Positions 46,897 to 56,013 of a stretch of DNA of 64,000 nt are shown here, one piece after another (position 1 is the stretch's first letter; each line of letters opens with the position of its first letter). The notes beneath the pieces were generated by a model that was not told the DNA's origin, did not search any database, and saw nothing but the letters and a program-made list of their open reading frames with translations. Source of the DNA: Chloracidobacterium sp. N (GTDB lineage Bacteria; Acidobacteriota; Blastocatellia; Chloracidobacteriales; Chloracidobacteriaceae); contig NZ_CP072643.1 of NCBI RefSeq assembly GCF_018304765.1, positions 248,001 to 312,000 of the forward strand. Direction: 5' to 3'. Position numbers and translations under genes: made by a program.

Positions 46897-47415
46897 CTAG
46901 GCCTTGGGCAGAGCGTGCTGGCAGAGGTACTTGAAAATGCCCTTCGAGGAGAGGAAACCGATGGGCTTGTCCTCGTCGTCCACAATCGGCACGTGGCGGT
47001 ACTTGTGCATCGCCATGAGATTGAGCGTCTTGGCCAGGGTATCGCCATGCCGCACAACGCCGGGGTTGGGCGTCATGATGGTATCCACCGGCGTGGCGTC
47101 CAGCTCGGTGATGCGATTGGCGACCTTGTAGAGCATGTCGCGCTCGGTCACGATGCCGACCAGCTTCCCGCCACGGACGATCATCGCGCAGCCAAACCGC
47201 TTTTCCTGCATGGCGCGCAGGGTGGCCCCAATCGAAGTGCCCACCTCAACTGTGATGGCCGGATAGGGAAAGAGGCGGTCAATGGTGTCTTCGGCCAGGG
47301 GCTGCTGAATCGGAAGCCCCGGCTCATCCATCTCCACGGCGGTGAGGTCAGAACCACAGGCCTCACAGGTTTCTGCACCAGGCAGGTTTTCAAAGCCACA
47401 AGCCGGACACTTCAT
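46897..47415 (-). CDS. Zinc-ribbon and CBS-pair protein
   Basis: A protein of 172 residues. The first 23 residues form a zinc ribbon CPACGFEN...CEACGSDL, followed by two CBS domains (TVEVGTSIGATLRAMQEKRFGCAMIVRGGKLVGIVTERDML, then MTPNPGVVRHGDTLAKTLNLMAMHKYRHVPIVDDEDKPIGFLSSKGIFKYL). CBS pairs bind adenine nucleotides and act as energy or redox sensors. A longer open frame starts at 47502, but the ATG at 47415 has GGAGGAAAGG just upstream. The downstream neighbour on this strand is the convergent czcA; upstream is the TolC gene after 115 bp, so it may be the last gene of the efflux transcript or stand alone. Confidence 0.85.
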   Translation of the reverse strand: MKCPACGFENLPGAETCEACGSDLTAVEMDEPGLPIQQPLAEDTIDRLFPYPAITVEVGTSIGATLRAMQEKRFGCAMIVRGGKLVGIVTERDMLYKVANRITELDATPVDTIMTPNPGVVRHGDTLAKTLNLMAMHKYRHVPIVDDEDKPIGFLSSKGIFKYLCQHALPKA

Positions 47416-47529
47416 GACGGCCTTTCCTCCACGGCAGGAATGGCACGCACCGAACAGACCAGGTTGGCAACGTGCAGGAGACAGCAGACTAACACGGCGC
47501 ACGGTGTGGCGTCACCCTCTGAAATGGCC

Positions 47530-48936
47530 TCACCACTGAAACTGCTCAATCGTGCCCAGGGCCAAAGCCCAGTTGACGCGCGTCATGACGTGCTGTGCCA
47601 GCGCCTGAATCCGTGCCGTGCGGGCCTGACTGAGCGCCGACTGCGCCCGGATGACCTCCAGGTTGTCGGCCACACCGGCGGCAAAGCGTTCTTCGGCAAG
47701 TTCGACTTCACGCTGCGCCAGTGTCACAGCCTGCTCGGCTGCGGCAACCTGCTCCGCTGCGGCCGACAGCAGGACCACGGCCAGCCGTACCTCCTGCTCG
47801 ACCTGCCGCTGGACATCGGCAACCTCCAACTCACGCTGGCGGGCCCGGCTCTTTTCGGCCACCAGCCGGCCAAACGAAGCGCCGCCGTTGAACACCGGAA
47901 CGTTGACCCGCACCCCGAACGTGCGCGTCGGCAGGGCAAAGCGGTTTGGGCGCACGCCGTTCAGGCCATAGTCAGCGAAAACTTCAACCGAGGGGAGATG
48001 TTCGGCCGCCACGGCCGCCTGTTCCCGGCTGGCCGCTTCGTACTGAAGCCGGGCCAGGACGACTTCAAGCCGCTGCTGCAGCGCGGCCGACTGTGCGGCG
48101 GCCACGTCCGGCGTGGATACGGGGACGAACCGCAGCTCGCCGGTCAGGGTCAGTTCGGCGTCGGCCGGTACGGCCATGAGCCGCCGCAACCGCGCCTGGG
48201 ACTGCTCCAGCTCAACCTGCGCCTGCGCCCGGCGGGCGTCTTCCTCAGCCAGGCGGACGCCGGCCCGAACGACATCGAGCTGGGTGGCCAGTCCGGCCGC
48301 GCGCTGTTCCTGCGCCAGATGCACCAGGGCGCGCGCCGTCACGATTTCACGCTCGGCGGCGCTGACCAGCGATTGTGCGCGCAGCACATCCAGATAGGCC
48401 AGCAGGACTTCGCCGGTGATCTGTTGCCGCACGAGCTGCGCTTCCACTTCAGCGGCCTGGCGGGCCGTCTGCGTGGCGCGATGGCGCTGCACGGCCGACC
48501 AGTCAAACAACTGCTGCGTAAGCTGCAAGCGGGCGTCAAACGTGTCAAAGACGATGATGGAACTGATGCCCGGCAGGAAACCGCCCAATCCCTGTGCGGC
48601 CAGGTTGATGGCGGAATTGGCGCGTGTCACCACGCCACTGAGGTTGGGCAGCAGCGCCGCACGGGCTTCGAGGGCGCGTCCCCTGGCTTCCTCCCGGCGC
48701 TCGGCGGCAAGGCGCACCGAAGTTTCGCCGGCCAGCGCCATTTCCACGGCGCGCGCCGGGGACAGTGGACGTGGGGCGTGACCGCCAGCCGGCGGATACA
48801 CGACGCCCGGCACCGGCAGACGGCGTACCGGCGGCAGGTGCTGCGCCGGGGCGCTGTTGCCGGACAGGGCCACCCCAATGATGACAGGCAGCCAGACGTG
48901 TCGGGACAGGAACATGGCCGTTTCTTGCCTCCACAT
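47530..48936 (-). CDS. TolC-family outer-membrane efflux protein
   Basis: A protein of 468 residues with a signal peptide (FLSRHVWLPVIIGVALSGNSAPAQ) and two outer-membrane-efflux repeats: LSPARAVEMALAGETSVRLAAERREEARGRALEARAALLPNLSG, and a second with a long alpha-helical stretch AEQVAAAEQAVTLAQREVELAEERFAAGVADNLEVIRAQSAL, in which GVADNLEVI is the classic TolC hinge. It forms the channel of the efflux system. The ATG at 48936 has GAGGAGG five bases before it; the ATG at 48915 is a possible alternative. It is 10 bp downstream of the RND gene on the same strand. Confidence 0.9.
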   Translation of the reverse strand: MWRQETAMFLSRHVWLPVIIGVALSGNSAPAQHLPPVRRLPVPGVVYPPAGGHAPRPLSPARAVEMALAGETSVRLAAERREEARGRALEARAALLPNLSGVVTRANSAINLAAQGLGGFLPGISSIIVFDTFDARLQLTQQLFDWSAVQRHRATQTARQAAEVEAQLVRQQITGEVLLAYLDVLRAQSLVSAAEREIVTARALVHLAQEQRAAGLATQLDVVRAGVRLAEEDARRAQAQVELEQSQARLRRLMAVPADAELTLTGELRFVPVSTPDVAAAQSAALQQRLEVVLARLQYEAASREQAAVAAEHLPSVEVFADYGLNGVRPNRFALPTRTFGVRVNVPVFNGGASFGRLVAEKSRARQRELEVADVQRQVEQEVRLAVVLLSAAAEQVAAAEQAVTLAQREVELAEERFAAGVADNLEVIRAQSALSQARTARIQALAQHVMTRVNWALALGTIEQFQW

Positions 48937-48946
48937 GTTTACCTCC

Positions 48947-51900
48947 TCAGTCGTGGGCAGCCGATTTCACGGACGGCTCACTGCCCAGGCTTCGGCGTGG
49001 CCGGAACCAGCGGCGGCGGGCGAGCCAGGCCGCCAGATCGTCAAACAGGGCATAGAAGGCCGGCACGGCCAGCAGCGTCAGCAGCAGACACAGCGATTGG
49101 CCGCCAATGACGAGAACGGAAATCGAACGGTTGCTGCTTGCGCCGGGCCCACGTGAAAGCGCCAGCGGGAACATGCCGGCGACAAAGGCCAGCGTGGTCA
49201 TCAGGATGGGGCGCAGCCGGTCACAGTTCGCCTGAATGATGGCCGCATCGCGCGCCCAGCCGGCCCGCCGCAGGCCGTTCATGTGGTCAATCTGCAGGAT
49301 GGCGTTCTTTTTGACGACGGCAAACAGCACGAGGACCCCCAGCCCGACAAAGAGATTGACGTTCTGCCCAACAGCCAGCAGGGAGACGAGGCCAAACGGG
49401 AGCGCCAGCGGGAGCGTCAGCAGAATGGTCACGGGATGGATGAACGACTCGAACTGGGCGGCCAGAACGACATACATCAGGACGAAAGTCAGCCCGAAAG
49501 CGATGGCAAAGTAGTAGGCGGATTCCGCCATGTCTTTGGCATCCCCGGCAAAGACCCGCTCGTAGCCGGAGGCAAGTTCCAACGCCTGGAAGGCGGCATC
49601 AATCTGTTCGGTGGCCGCCGAAAGTGAATACCCCGCGGCGACATTCGCCAGAACGGTGACATAGCGCTGGCGGTTGAGGCGCTCGATGGCCACCGGCCCC
49701 GTCCCTTCGACAAGGCGCACCAGGCCGGACAGTGGCACGGGCGCACCCTTGGCCGTCGGCACGGCAATTGCCCCCAGACGTTCCGGCAGGCTGCGAAAGG
49801 CATCCGTTGCGCGCAGCCGGATGCGCGGCCGGTCAGCGGCCGCTCCGGCGTCGGCCGCCAGCGTACCGGCTTCCACCCCGGCCACCAGCAGGTTGAGCGT
49901 GGTGGCCACGTCTTCGACGGCGACGCCGAGATCAGCCGCCCGCGCCCGGTCAACAACCAGGCGCAGTTCCGGCGCGCCCAGCACGAGCGTCGAGTTGACA
50001 TCCACCACCCCCGGCATCCGGCGCATGGCTTCCATGAGACGTTCGGCGTACAGCGCCAGCGGCTCCAGTTCGGGGCCGCGCAACACATACTGGATCGTCG
50101 CGTTTTCATAGCCCCCGCCGGCAAAGGGCGTAATCGGCTGCACACTGGTACGCACCTGTGCGGCATAGGGCCGCAGACGTTCGCGTGCCTGTCCGATGAG
50201 TTCCACCTGCGAGGCGGTGCGTTCCGCCAGAGGTCTCAGCTTGACGTAGATGTAGCCACGGGAAGCCACGGGTGGATCGCCGCTTCCGGCGGTCGTCAGG
50301 GTGTGGGCGACGCCGGGCAGGGTACGCAGATCGGCCGCGATGCGCTCAACCAGCAGGCTCATGGCAGCGAGGGACGTTCCTTCCGGGGCGCGGAGCGTCA
50401 CCTCGAACTCCGATTCGTCATCCTGGGGGATGAAGTCCTTGCCGATGACGATAAACAGCGGAACAACGGAAGCCGCCACCCCCAGGCACGTCAGGGCCAC
50501 CCATCCGCGCCGACGAACTGACCAGGCCACCAGCGGCCCGTAATAGCGTGCCGTCCAACCGGCGGCAGCGGGCCGGTCCCGGTGCGAAACCGCCATGCGG
50601 GCGCACAGCATGGGCGTCAGCGTGAAGGAAACGAACATGGAAATGGCGACGGCGGCCGCGGCCGTGATGCCAAACGGCGCGAGGAAGCGTCCGACGATGC
50701 CGCCCATAAAGGCCGTCGGCAGGAAGACGGCCAGCAGCGACAGGGTTGTGGCCAACACGGCCAGTCCGATTTCCCGCGTCGCCGCGACTGCGGCTTCAAA
50801 CGGCGGCAGGCCTTTTTCGCGGATGAACCGCTCGATGTTTTCGAGCACGATGATGGCATCGTCAATGACAACGCCCACCATGAGCGTCAGCGCCAGCAGG
50901 GTGATGGTGTCCAGCGTGTAGCCAAACGTGGCCATGACGCCAAACGCGCCAATGATGGACGTTGGGATGGCAAGGGCGGCAATGAGGGTCAGCCCCAGGC
51001 GCCGGAGAAACACCAGCACCACAAGACATGCCAACAGGCTCCCTTCAAGCAGGTGGGTTTTGACATCGTTGACAGCGGCTTCGATGAAGATGGACTTGTC
51101 GCCGACTTCGGTCACGGTGACTTCCGGGGGCAGACTGGCACGGATTTCGGTCAGCCTGGCCTTGACGGCGGCAGCCAGCGCCACAGCATTGCCACCGGCC
51201 CGTTTGGAGACCTGCACGATGACGGCCGAACGTCCGTCCAGCGCCGTGATGGTACGGGGCAGCGGCGTGGTTTCCTCGACGTGGGCGACCTCCTCCAGGC
51301 AGACGGGATAGGTCTGGCGGTAGGCCAGCGGCAACCGGCGCAGGGTGGCCGCATCCGGGACTTTGCCTGGGGCGCGCAGGGCCGTTTCGCGCGCGCCCTG
51401 CTCCAGCGTCCCGGCCGGGGCGTCACGGTTCTGGCGTTCGATGGCGGCAACGGCGTCGAGTGGCGTCAGGTCGTAAGCGCGCAGACGCAGCGGATCAAGT
51501 GTGACACGCACTTCGGGCTGCACCCCACCGAGCAGCGCCACCCGCCCGACGCCATCGAGGGTTTCCAGTTGTTCCTTGATCTGGCGTCGTGCTAGACGTG
51601 TCGTTTCAACCAGCGGATAGGGAGCGGACACGGCCAGCCGGATGACCGGCGAGGCATTGGTTTCAAATTTCTGAACCGTAGGCGGTTCAATGGTTTTGGG
51701 CAGTTCGGGGATGACAAGGTTGACCTTGTCGCGGACTTCCTGGGCCGCCACGTCGAAGTCCTTGTTGAGTGAAAACTGGATATTGACCTGCGAGATGCCT
51801 TCAACTGAAGTGGAGCGGATTTCTTTGACGCCGCTGATGGCATTGACGGCCGACTCGACTTTTTCCGTGATGTCGCGCTCGATTTCGACGGCCGGTGCGC

Positions 51901-52060
51901 CGGGATTGGTGACGACGACGGTGACAACCGGAAAATCAACATTGGGAAATCTGTCCACGCCAAGTGCTCCGTAGCCAACCAGCCCAAAGACGGCAATGGC
52001 CACGATGAGCATGGTTGTGAAAACCGGACGCCGGATACAGACTTCAGCCAGCCACTGCAT
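48947..52060 (-). CDS. HAE1-type RND efflux pump (AcrB-like)
   Basis: A protein of 1037 residues starting CIRRPVFTTMLIVAIAVFGLVGYGALGVDRFPNVDFPVVTVVV, the usual N-terminal helix and periplasmic start. The fourth helix has VGVVIDDAIIVLENIERF with the paired Asp residues of drug-exporting (HAE1) pumps. TALDGRSAVIVQVSKRAGGNAV and FIPQDDESEFEVTLRAPEGTSL are in the porter loops, and the last helices are standard. It should expel hydrophobic compounds by proton antiport with the fusion protein coded at 53959 and TolC at 47530. An oppositely oriented AT-rich gene lies directly in front of its start codon, separating it from its fusion-protein gene. Confidence 0.93.
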   Translation of the reverse strand: MQWLAEVCIRRPVFTTMLIVAIAVFGLVGYGALGVDRFPNVDFPVVTVVVTNPGAPAVEIERDITEKVESAVNAISGVKEIRSTSVEGISQVNIQFSLNKDFDVAAQEVRDKVNLVIPELPKTIEPPTVQKFETNASPVIRLAVSAPYPLVETTRLARRQIKEQLETLDGVGRVALLGGVQPEVRVTLDPLRLRAYDLTPLDAVAAIERQNRDAPAGTLEQGARETALRAPGKVPDAATLRRLPLAYRQTYPVCLEEVAHVEETTPLPRTITALDGRSAVIVQVSKRAGGNAVALAAAVKARLTEIRASLPPEVTVTEVGDKSIFIEAAVNDVKTHLLEGSLLACLVVLVFLRRLGLTLIAALAIPTSIIGAFGVMATFGYTLDTITLLALTLMVGVVIDDAIIVLENIERFIREKGLPPFEAAVAATREIGLAVLATTLSLLAVFLPTAFMGGIVGRFLAPFGITAAAAVAISMFVSFTLTPMLCARMAVSHRDRPAAAGWTARYYGPLVAWSVRRRGWVALTCLGVAASVVPLFIVIGKDFIPQDDESEFEVTLRAPEGTSLAAMSLLVERIAADLRTLPGVAHTLTTAGSGDPPVASRGYIYVKLRPLAERTASQVELIGQARERLRPYAAQVRTSVQPITPFAGGGYENATIQYVLRGPELEPLALYAERLMEAMRRMPGVVDVNSTLVLGAPELRLVVDRARAADLGVAVEDVATTLNLLVAGVEAGTLAADAGAAADRPRIRLRATDAFRSLPERLGAIAVPTAKGAPVPLSGLVRLVEGTGPVAIERLNRQRYVTVLANVAAGYSLSAATEQIDAAFQALELASGYERVFAGDAKDMAESAYYFAIAFGLTFVLMYVVLAAQFESFIHPVTILLTLPLALPFGLVSLLAVGQNVNLFVGLGVLVLFAVVKKNAILQIDHMNGLRRAGWARDAAIIQANCDRLRPILMTTLAFVAGMFPLALSRGPGASSNRSISVLVIGGQSLCLLLTLLAVPAFYALFDDLAAWLARRRWFRPRRSLGSEPSVKSAAHD

Positions 52061-52113
52061 AGCCTTGTACCAATTGATTTATTTGTTGAACTACAGGATT
52101 AGAGTAAATCAAA

Positions 52114-53955
52114 ATGATTATCTGCTTTCTGACTTGGATTTTTTTATCTTTGATTGGTTCATTAATCTTTATATCTTTTTTTTCATTCCTCATTGAAAAA
52201 AAAGATATATCATATATGCTTGTCAATTATTTTTTTATAGCTATATTTGCGGGGTCTTTAATTCTAGCCAACTTTTTGCTTATAATTTCTTTCATAACCC
52301 CTCTAAGATTAAATTGCCTTTTGGGAATTATACTGATTTTTATCATAAGAATATTCTGTATTTTTGATACAGAATACTTGAGAGAGACACTAAAAATCTT
52401 TCTCGTCAAAATTCACATTTTGGCAATTTCTTCTGTAATTACATTTTTCTTTATAAATATACCTTACGAAAGCACTGTTGATATGCTTATCTATCACATC
52501 CAACTCTCGAGATATTTACATGACTATGGTTTAGTGAAGGGTCTTGCATTAATTTCAGCACAACTTGGACATCAATCAATATGGTTTGCCCTGCCAGCCC
52601 CACTTGAAGATATTCTCAACGTTTATTCAAGTTTGATAGTTGGTGCTTTTTCTTACTTCCTATCAATCTGTCAACTTCTACAAAGTCTTTATAACATTAA
52701 GGAAGGAAAGAAAGAGGAAGTTTTCTTAGCTTCATACCTTCTCTTTTGTCTAACATCACTAAGTATCATGGTACAACCAACTTCAGTTGAAATGGCAATT
52801 AGCTTTTTACTTGGAACATCCATTTTCTTCTGCATAAAAACAATTACAAAGCCACATAGCTACAATGAATACAAAGAAAATAAAAGCTATCTTACTTTTT
52901 TTTGGATAACATTAGTACTATCGTCAAGTTCCCTTGGACTAAAATTAACTTCAATTCCCATTTTTCTAATTGGTGTATTTTTATTCATACATAATCTTAA
53001 GTTTTCTAAGATTCAAAATTTTGCCAATCAATCTATCAAATTTTCTATGCTTTTTATATTCTTTTTCTTGCCCAAAACTTTTGCACTAATCTTAGCTTCT
53101 GGTTGTCCTTTTTATCCATCAAGTTTTCTTCATGTCAAAGTACCTTGGTTTGTAGGAGAAGAATTTTCAAGAACACTTGTAAGACATATCTCTGCCTATG
53201 CCAAATTTGGCACACTTGATTACCCGGAGCATGTGTCTAACTGGTTTTCTCTGTGGTCCAGCAGGTATGAGGGGAAATCAGTTGTATTTTTTATGTATTT
53301 CTTTATCTTTTTGCTACCGTGTACTTTGTTTTTTCTGAGATATAAAATTTTAGAGCATTATAAATTACACATAGCTGCTAAACTCCCCCTGCTTTTGGGT
53401 ATAATATATACATTTTCACTAGCTCCAAGTGCCAGGTTCATTCTGCCATATATAATTGGAATAGCTGCACTGCATGTTTTTTTTATTTCTCTTGAGAATA
53501 TAAATATTTCCTTATTTGCTATGATACTTTCATTATCTGCTGCAGAGTCCCTCTACAGCGGAATAAAAAGTACAGCAGCTAATTTTGTATTATTATTCCT
53601 TGTAGCAGTTTACTATTTTATAAATGGCAAATATCTAACCACCCTTCTAAAATTTGTGTCTCTGAAAAACTTCCTACTAAACTCTTCATACTACATAACA
53701 CTTAGTCTATATTCATTCACAGAGAATCCACTTATTCTGCCTGACAAATCATCTTTGGTAAGAAACTTTAAGAAGATCGAAATCAACTCAATTAACTTCT
53801 TCTGTCCAACAAGTCACCCTACTTGTGGCTACTCACCACTACCCTGCTACCAAGGAAAACTTTGGTTTGAGATGCCACTTGAAGAAGTTGAATTGATTGA
53901 TAAAGAAAAAGGTATTGCCGGTGGCTTCAAAAGAAAAAACTACAGCCCGGAGTAG
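52114..53955 (+). CDS. AT-rich multi-pass membrane protein, possible GT-C-type or LIC_10190-like
   Basis: A protein of 613 residues with about 10 to 13 hydrophobic helices (for example FLSLIGSLIFISFFSFLI and PLRLNCLLGIILIFIIRIFCIF), and a loop (PYESTVDMLIYHIQLSRYLHDYGLVKGLALISAQLGHQSIWFAL) that recalls a family of bacterial membrane proteins with D...YH...R near the first loop, as in GT-C glycosyltransferases and LIC_10190-like proteins. This resemblance is from memory and not certain. Codons are A/T-rich throughout, very unlike the G+C-rich genes on both sides. It is opposite in strand to the efflux operon, its stop is three bases from the end of the fusion-protein gene, and its start is 53 bp from the RND start. 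Recent horizontal transfer is likely. Confidence 0.7.
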   Translation: MIICFLTWIFLSLIGSLIFISFFSFLIEKKDISYMLVNYFFIAIFAGSLILANFLLIISFITPLRLNCLLGIILIFIIRIFCIFDTEYLRETLKIFLVKIHILAISSVITFFFINIPYESTVDMLIYHIQLSRYLHDYGLVKGLALISAQLGHQSIWFALPAPLEDILNVYSSLIVGAFSYFLSICQLLQSLYNIKEGKKEEVFLASYLLFCLTSLSIMVQPTSVEMAISFLLGTSIFFCIKTITKPHSYNEYKENKSYLTFFWITLVLSSSSLGLKLTSIPIFLIGVFLFIHNLKFSKIQNFANQSIKFSMLFIFFFLPKTFALILASGCPFYPSSFLHVKVPWFVGEEFSRTLVRHISAYAKFGTLDYPEHVSNWFSLWSSRYEGKSVVFFMYFFIFLLPCTLFFLRYKILEHYKLHIAAKLPLLLGIIYTFSLAPSARFILPYIIGIAALHVFFISLENINISLFAMILSLSAAESLYSGIKSTAANFVLLFLVAVYYFINGKYLTTLLKFVSLKNFLLNSSYYITLSLYSFTENPLILPDKSSLVRNFKKIEINSINFFCPTSHPTCGYSPLPCYQGKLWFEMPLEEVELIDKEKGIAGGFKRKNYSPE

Positions 53956-53958
53956 CCT

Positions 53959-55293
53959 TCATCTATCTGTACTGGAAACAGCTTTCCCGTCCTCCAGCTT
54001 CTCCAGACCGGTCACAACGACACGCTCACCGGCTTCCAGACCGGACCGGATTTCGACTTCCTCCCCAATGCCTTCCCCCACCTGAACCACTCGCAGCCGC
54101 GCCCGATCCCCCTCAACGACATACGCCACCTGCGCGCCCAGACCCGGATGCCACCGGACAGCCGCGCGCGGGGCCATCACCCACGGCGTACGCTCCGGCA
54201 GCAGCAGCCGCGCCGTGACGAACATCCCCGGACGCAACCGCTGCTCCCTATTCGACACGATGACCTCAACGCGCAGACGGCGCGCATCAGCCTCCACCAG
54301 CGGGCGAATCGTCGTGACCTCGCCACGAATGACCCAGTCGGGATAGGCGTCGGTTGTGGCCTCGACCGCCTGCCCGCGCCGGACCCGCCCGGCTTCCCCG
54401 GCTGGTACCTGAAGCTCCAGCTTCAACCGTTCCAGTACCACCAACTCCATCAGGGGCTTCTCCGGCGTGACATACTCGCCCACATTGGCAAACCGCTCGG
54501 CCACATACCCGGCAAAAGGCGCCCGTACGGTGGTGTCTTCCACGGCTTTCTGCGCCAGTGCCACGGCCGCCCGCGCTTCGGCAATGCGCGCCTGTGCCGC
54601 CCGTAAACCGGCATATTCGGCCCGCAACCCGTCCAGGGTGGCCGCGTAGCGGCGGCGCGCCGCCTGAACCTGCGCCTGCGCGGCTTCCAGCCGGGTGCGG
54701 GCTTCGTCGAGCACCGCGCGGGTGATGTTGTCATGGCGGGCCAGCCGCTCGTAGCGTTCCAGGGTGGCCCCGGCCAGCCGCGCCTCGGCTTCCGCTGCGG
54801 TCAATGCCGCCTGGGCCGCCTCGGCCTCTGGCGTCTGACGTGGGTCAAACACCTCGCCGGAGAGTCCCAGCCGGGCCCGGAGCTGGGCTTCGGCCGCCTC
54901 AGCCTGTGCCAGAGCCGCTTCGGCCTGTGCCAGCCGCTGCCGCGCTTCGCGGTCATCGAGTCGCGCCAGCACCTGCCCTTCCCGTACCACCGCGCCCACA
55001 TCCACCGGGATGTCCACCACCTTCCCCATTGCCGCCGAAGCCACTGCCGACTGCCGCCACGGGACAACGTTTCCCGTCGCCAGGATGGACTGCGGGCGCA
55101 TCCGCACCTGCACGCGCGCCACCGTCACGGGCGTTGGCACTTCCGTTGCGGCCGATGCCTGGTTTTGGGCTGGACGCTGACACCCACCCCCCAGAACCAA
55201 CGCCACCAGACACAGCCCGCCTACAACCCAGGCCGCTATGCCATTGTCACCGCATCGGCACACTGAAAGCCGCTCCCCTTCCCTGCGCCCCAT
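53959..55293 (-). CDS. Membrane fusion protein of the RND efflux system (HlyD/AcrA family)
   Basis: A protein of 444 residues. A lipoprotein-like signal (AAWVVGGLCLVALVLGGGCQRPAQ, with Cys at the end of the lipobox) is followed by RPQSILATGNVVPWRQSAVASAAMGKVVDIPVDVGAVVREGQVLARLDD, the biotinyl-lipoyl domain. A coiled-coil hairpin, VRAPFAGYVAERFANVGEYVTPEKPLMELVVL and a beta-barrel (GEVTTIRPLVEADARRLRVEV) follow. The ATG at 55293 comes directly after the TetR stop; an earlier ATG at 55338 lies within tetR. It should form a complex with the RND pump coded at 52060, but the AT-rich gene separates the two. Confidence 0.9.
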   Translation of the reverse strand: MGRREGERLSVCRCGDNGIAAWVVGGLCLVALVLGGGCQRPAQNQASAATEVPTPVTVARVQVRMRPQSILATGNVVPWRQSAVASAAMGKVVDIPVDVGAVVREGQVLARLDDREARQRLAQAEAALAQAEAAEAQLRARLGLSGEVFDPRQTPEAEAAQAALTAAEAEARLAGATLERYERLARHDNITRAVLDEARTRLEAAQAQVQAARRRYAATLDGLRAEYAGLRAAQARIAEARAAVALAQKAVEDTTVRAPFAGYVAERFANVGEYVTPEKPLMELVVLERLKLELQVPAGEAGRVRRGQAVEATTDAYPDWVIRGEVTTIRPLVEADARRLRVEVIVSNREQRLRPGMFVTARLLLPERTPWVMAPRAAVRWHPGLGAQVAYVVEGDRARLRVVQVGEGIGEEVEIRSGLEAGERVVVTGLEKLEDGKAVSSTDR

Positions 55294-55294
55294 G

Positions 55295-55921
55295 TCACGC
55301 CCCTGCCATTTCCGTACCGGTGCGGCCGGGTGCTGCACTCCAGGCCAGGATCAGGTCACACACCTGCTGCCGTTGGCGGCCGACGGGCGGCGCCAGGCCA
55401 AAGCCTTCGGCAAAGTAGATGCCATCGGCGGCAAACCGGACAGCCGTGGCCGTCACTTCATCCACACCATCGGACACCAGCAGCCGATGCCAGCGGTCAT
55501 AGGCCGTTTGAATCAGTCCCAGCAGTTCGGGGTTGACGGCCAGCGCCGCCAGAAAACTCGCCAGATCGCCCTGTCCCAGACCCAAGGTCAACGACTCGTT
55601 CGGATCGACTTCGGCAAAGGAAGCCCGTACGTAAGCCCGCAGCCAGCGCCCCGGCTTTTCCGGCTCTGGATCACGGGCATACTCCCGCGCCATGGCGCGA
55701 TCCCATTCGGCAACAAACGTCTCAATCAGCGCCCGGATGAGCGCCTCCTTGGTTGGGAAGTGGTACAGCAGTCCCCCCTTGCTGACGCCGGCCGCACGTG
55801 CAACGGCGTCAAGGGTCAACCGGGGCAACCCCTCCCCGGCAACAACCCGCACCGTCGCGCGGAGCAGTTCATCCCGTGTCACCTGGGCTGGAGTTGCGGA
55901 TTTGGTTGAAGGACGACGCAT
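55295..55921 (-). CDS. TetR-family repressor of the efflux operon
   Basis: A protein of 208 residues. The N-terminal helix-turn-helix reads LTLDAVARAAGVSKGGLLYHFPTKEALIRALIETF (about 30-64), the classic TetR pattern with GLLYHF in the recognition helix, and a helical ligand-binding domain follows. It is the first gene of the operon and is coupled to the fusion-protein gene (TGA, one base, ATG). The promoter in front carries a near-perfect palindrome that is probably its operator, so autorepression is likely. The inducer is probably a substrate of the pump. Confidence 0.92.
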   Translation of the reverse strand: MRRPSTKSATPAQVTRDELLRATVRVVAGEGLPRLTLDAVARAAGVSKGGLLYHFPTKEALIRALIETFVAEWDRAMAREYARDPEPEKPGRWLRAYVRASFAEVDPNESLTLGLGQGDLASFLAALAVNPELLGLIQTAYDRWHRLLVSDGVDEVTATAVRFAADGIYFAEGFGLAPPVGRQRQQVCDLILAWSAAPGRTGTEMAGA

Positions 55922-55928
55922 GGCGCGT

Positions 55929-55957
55929 ACTGTACCGTCCAGACGGTACAGTGTCAA
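55929..55957 (-). promoter_or_regulatory. Promoter with embedded TetR operator
   Basis: On the minus strand, TTGACA (55957-55952) and TACAGT (55934-55929) are separated by exactly 17 bases, a good sigma-70-type promoter. A palindrome at 55929-55952 has 11-bp arms (ACTGTACCGTC and its complement) around a CA centre and overlaps both elements. A start of transcription about seven bases after the -10 would fall at or next to the tetR ATG (55921), so the mRNA may be nearly leaderless. Confidence 0.8.
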
Positions 55958-56013
55958 CCCGGACAACCACTGGCACAACCCCTGGTTGCAGTTGCGCCTG
56001 TGAAAACCCGCTT

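Noticed and set aside
46852-49110. Plus-strand open frame of 752 codons
   Set aside because: It is the antisense shadow of the CBS and TolC genes on the minus strand, favoured by the high G+C content, and has no domain.
50582-51595. Plus-strand open frame of 337 codons, Gln/Arg/His-rich
   Set aside because: It is antisense to the RND pump gene; the composition is typical of a G+C-driven shadow frame.
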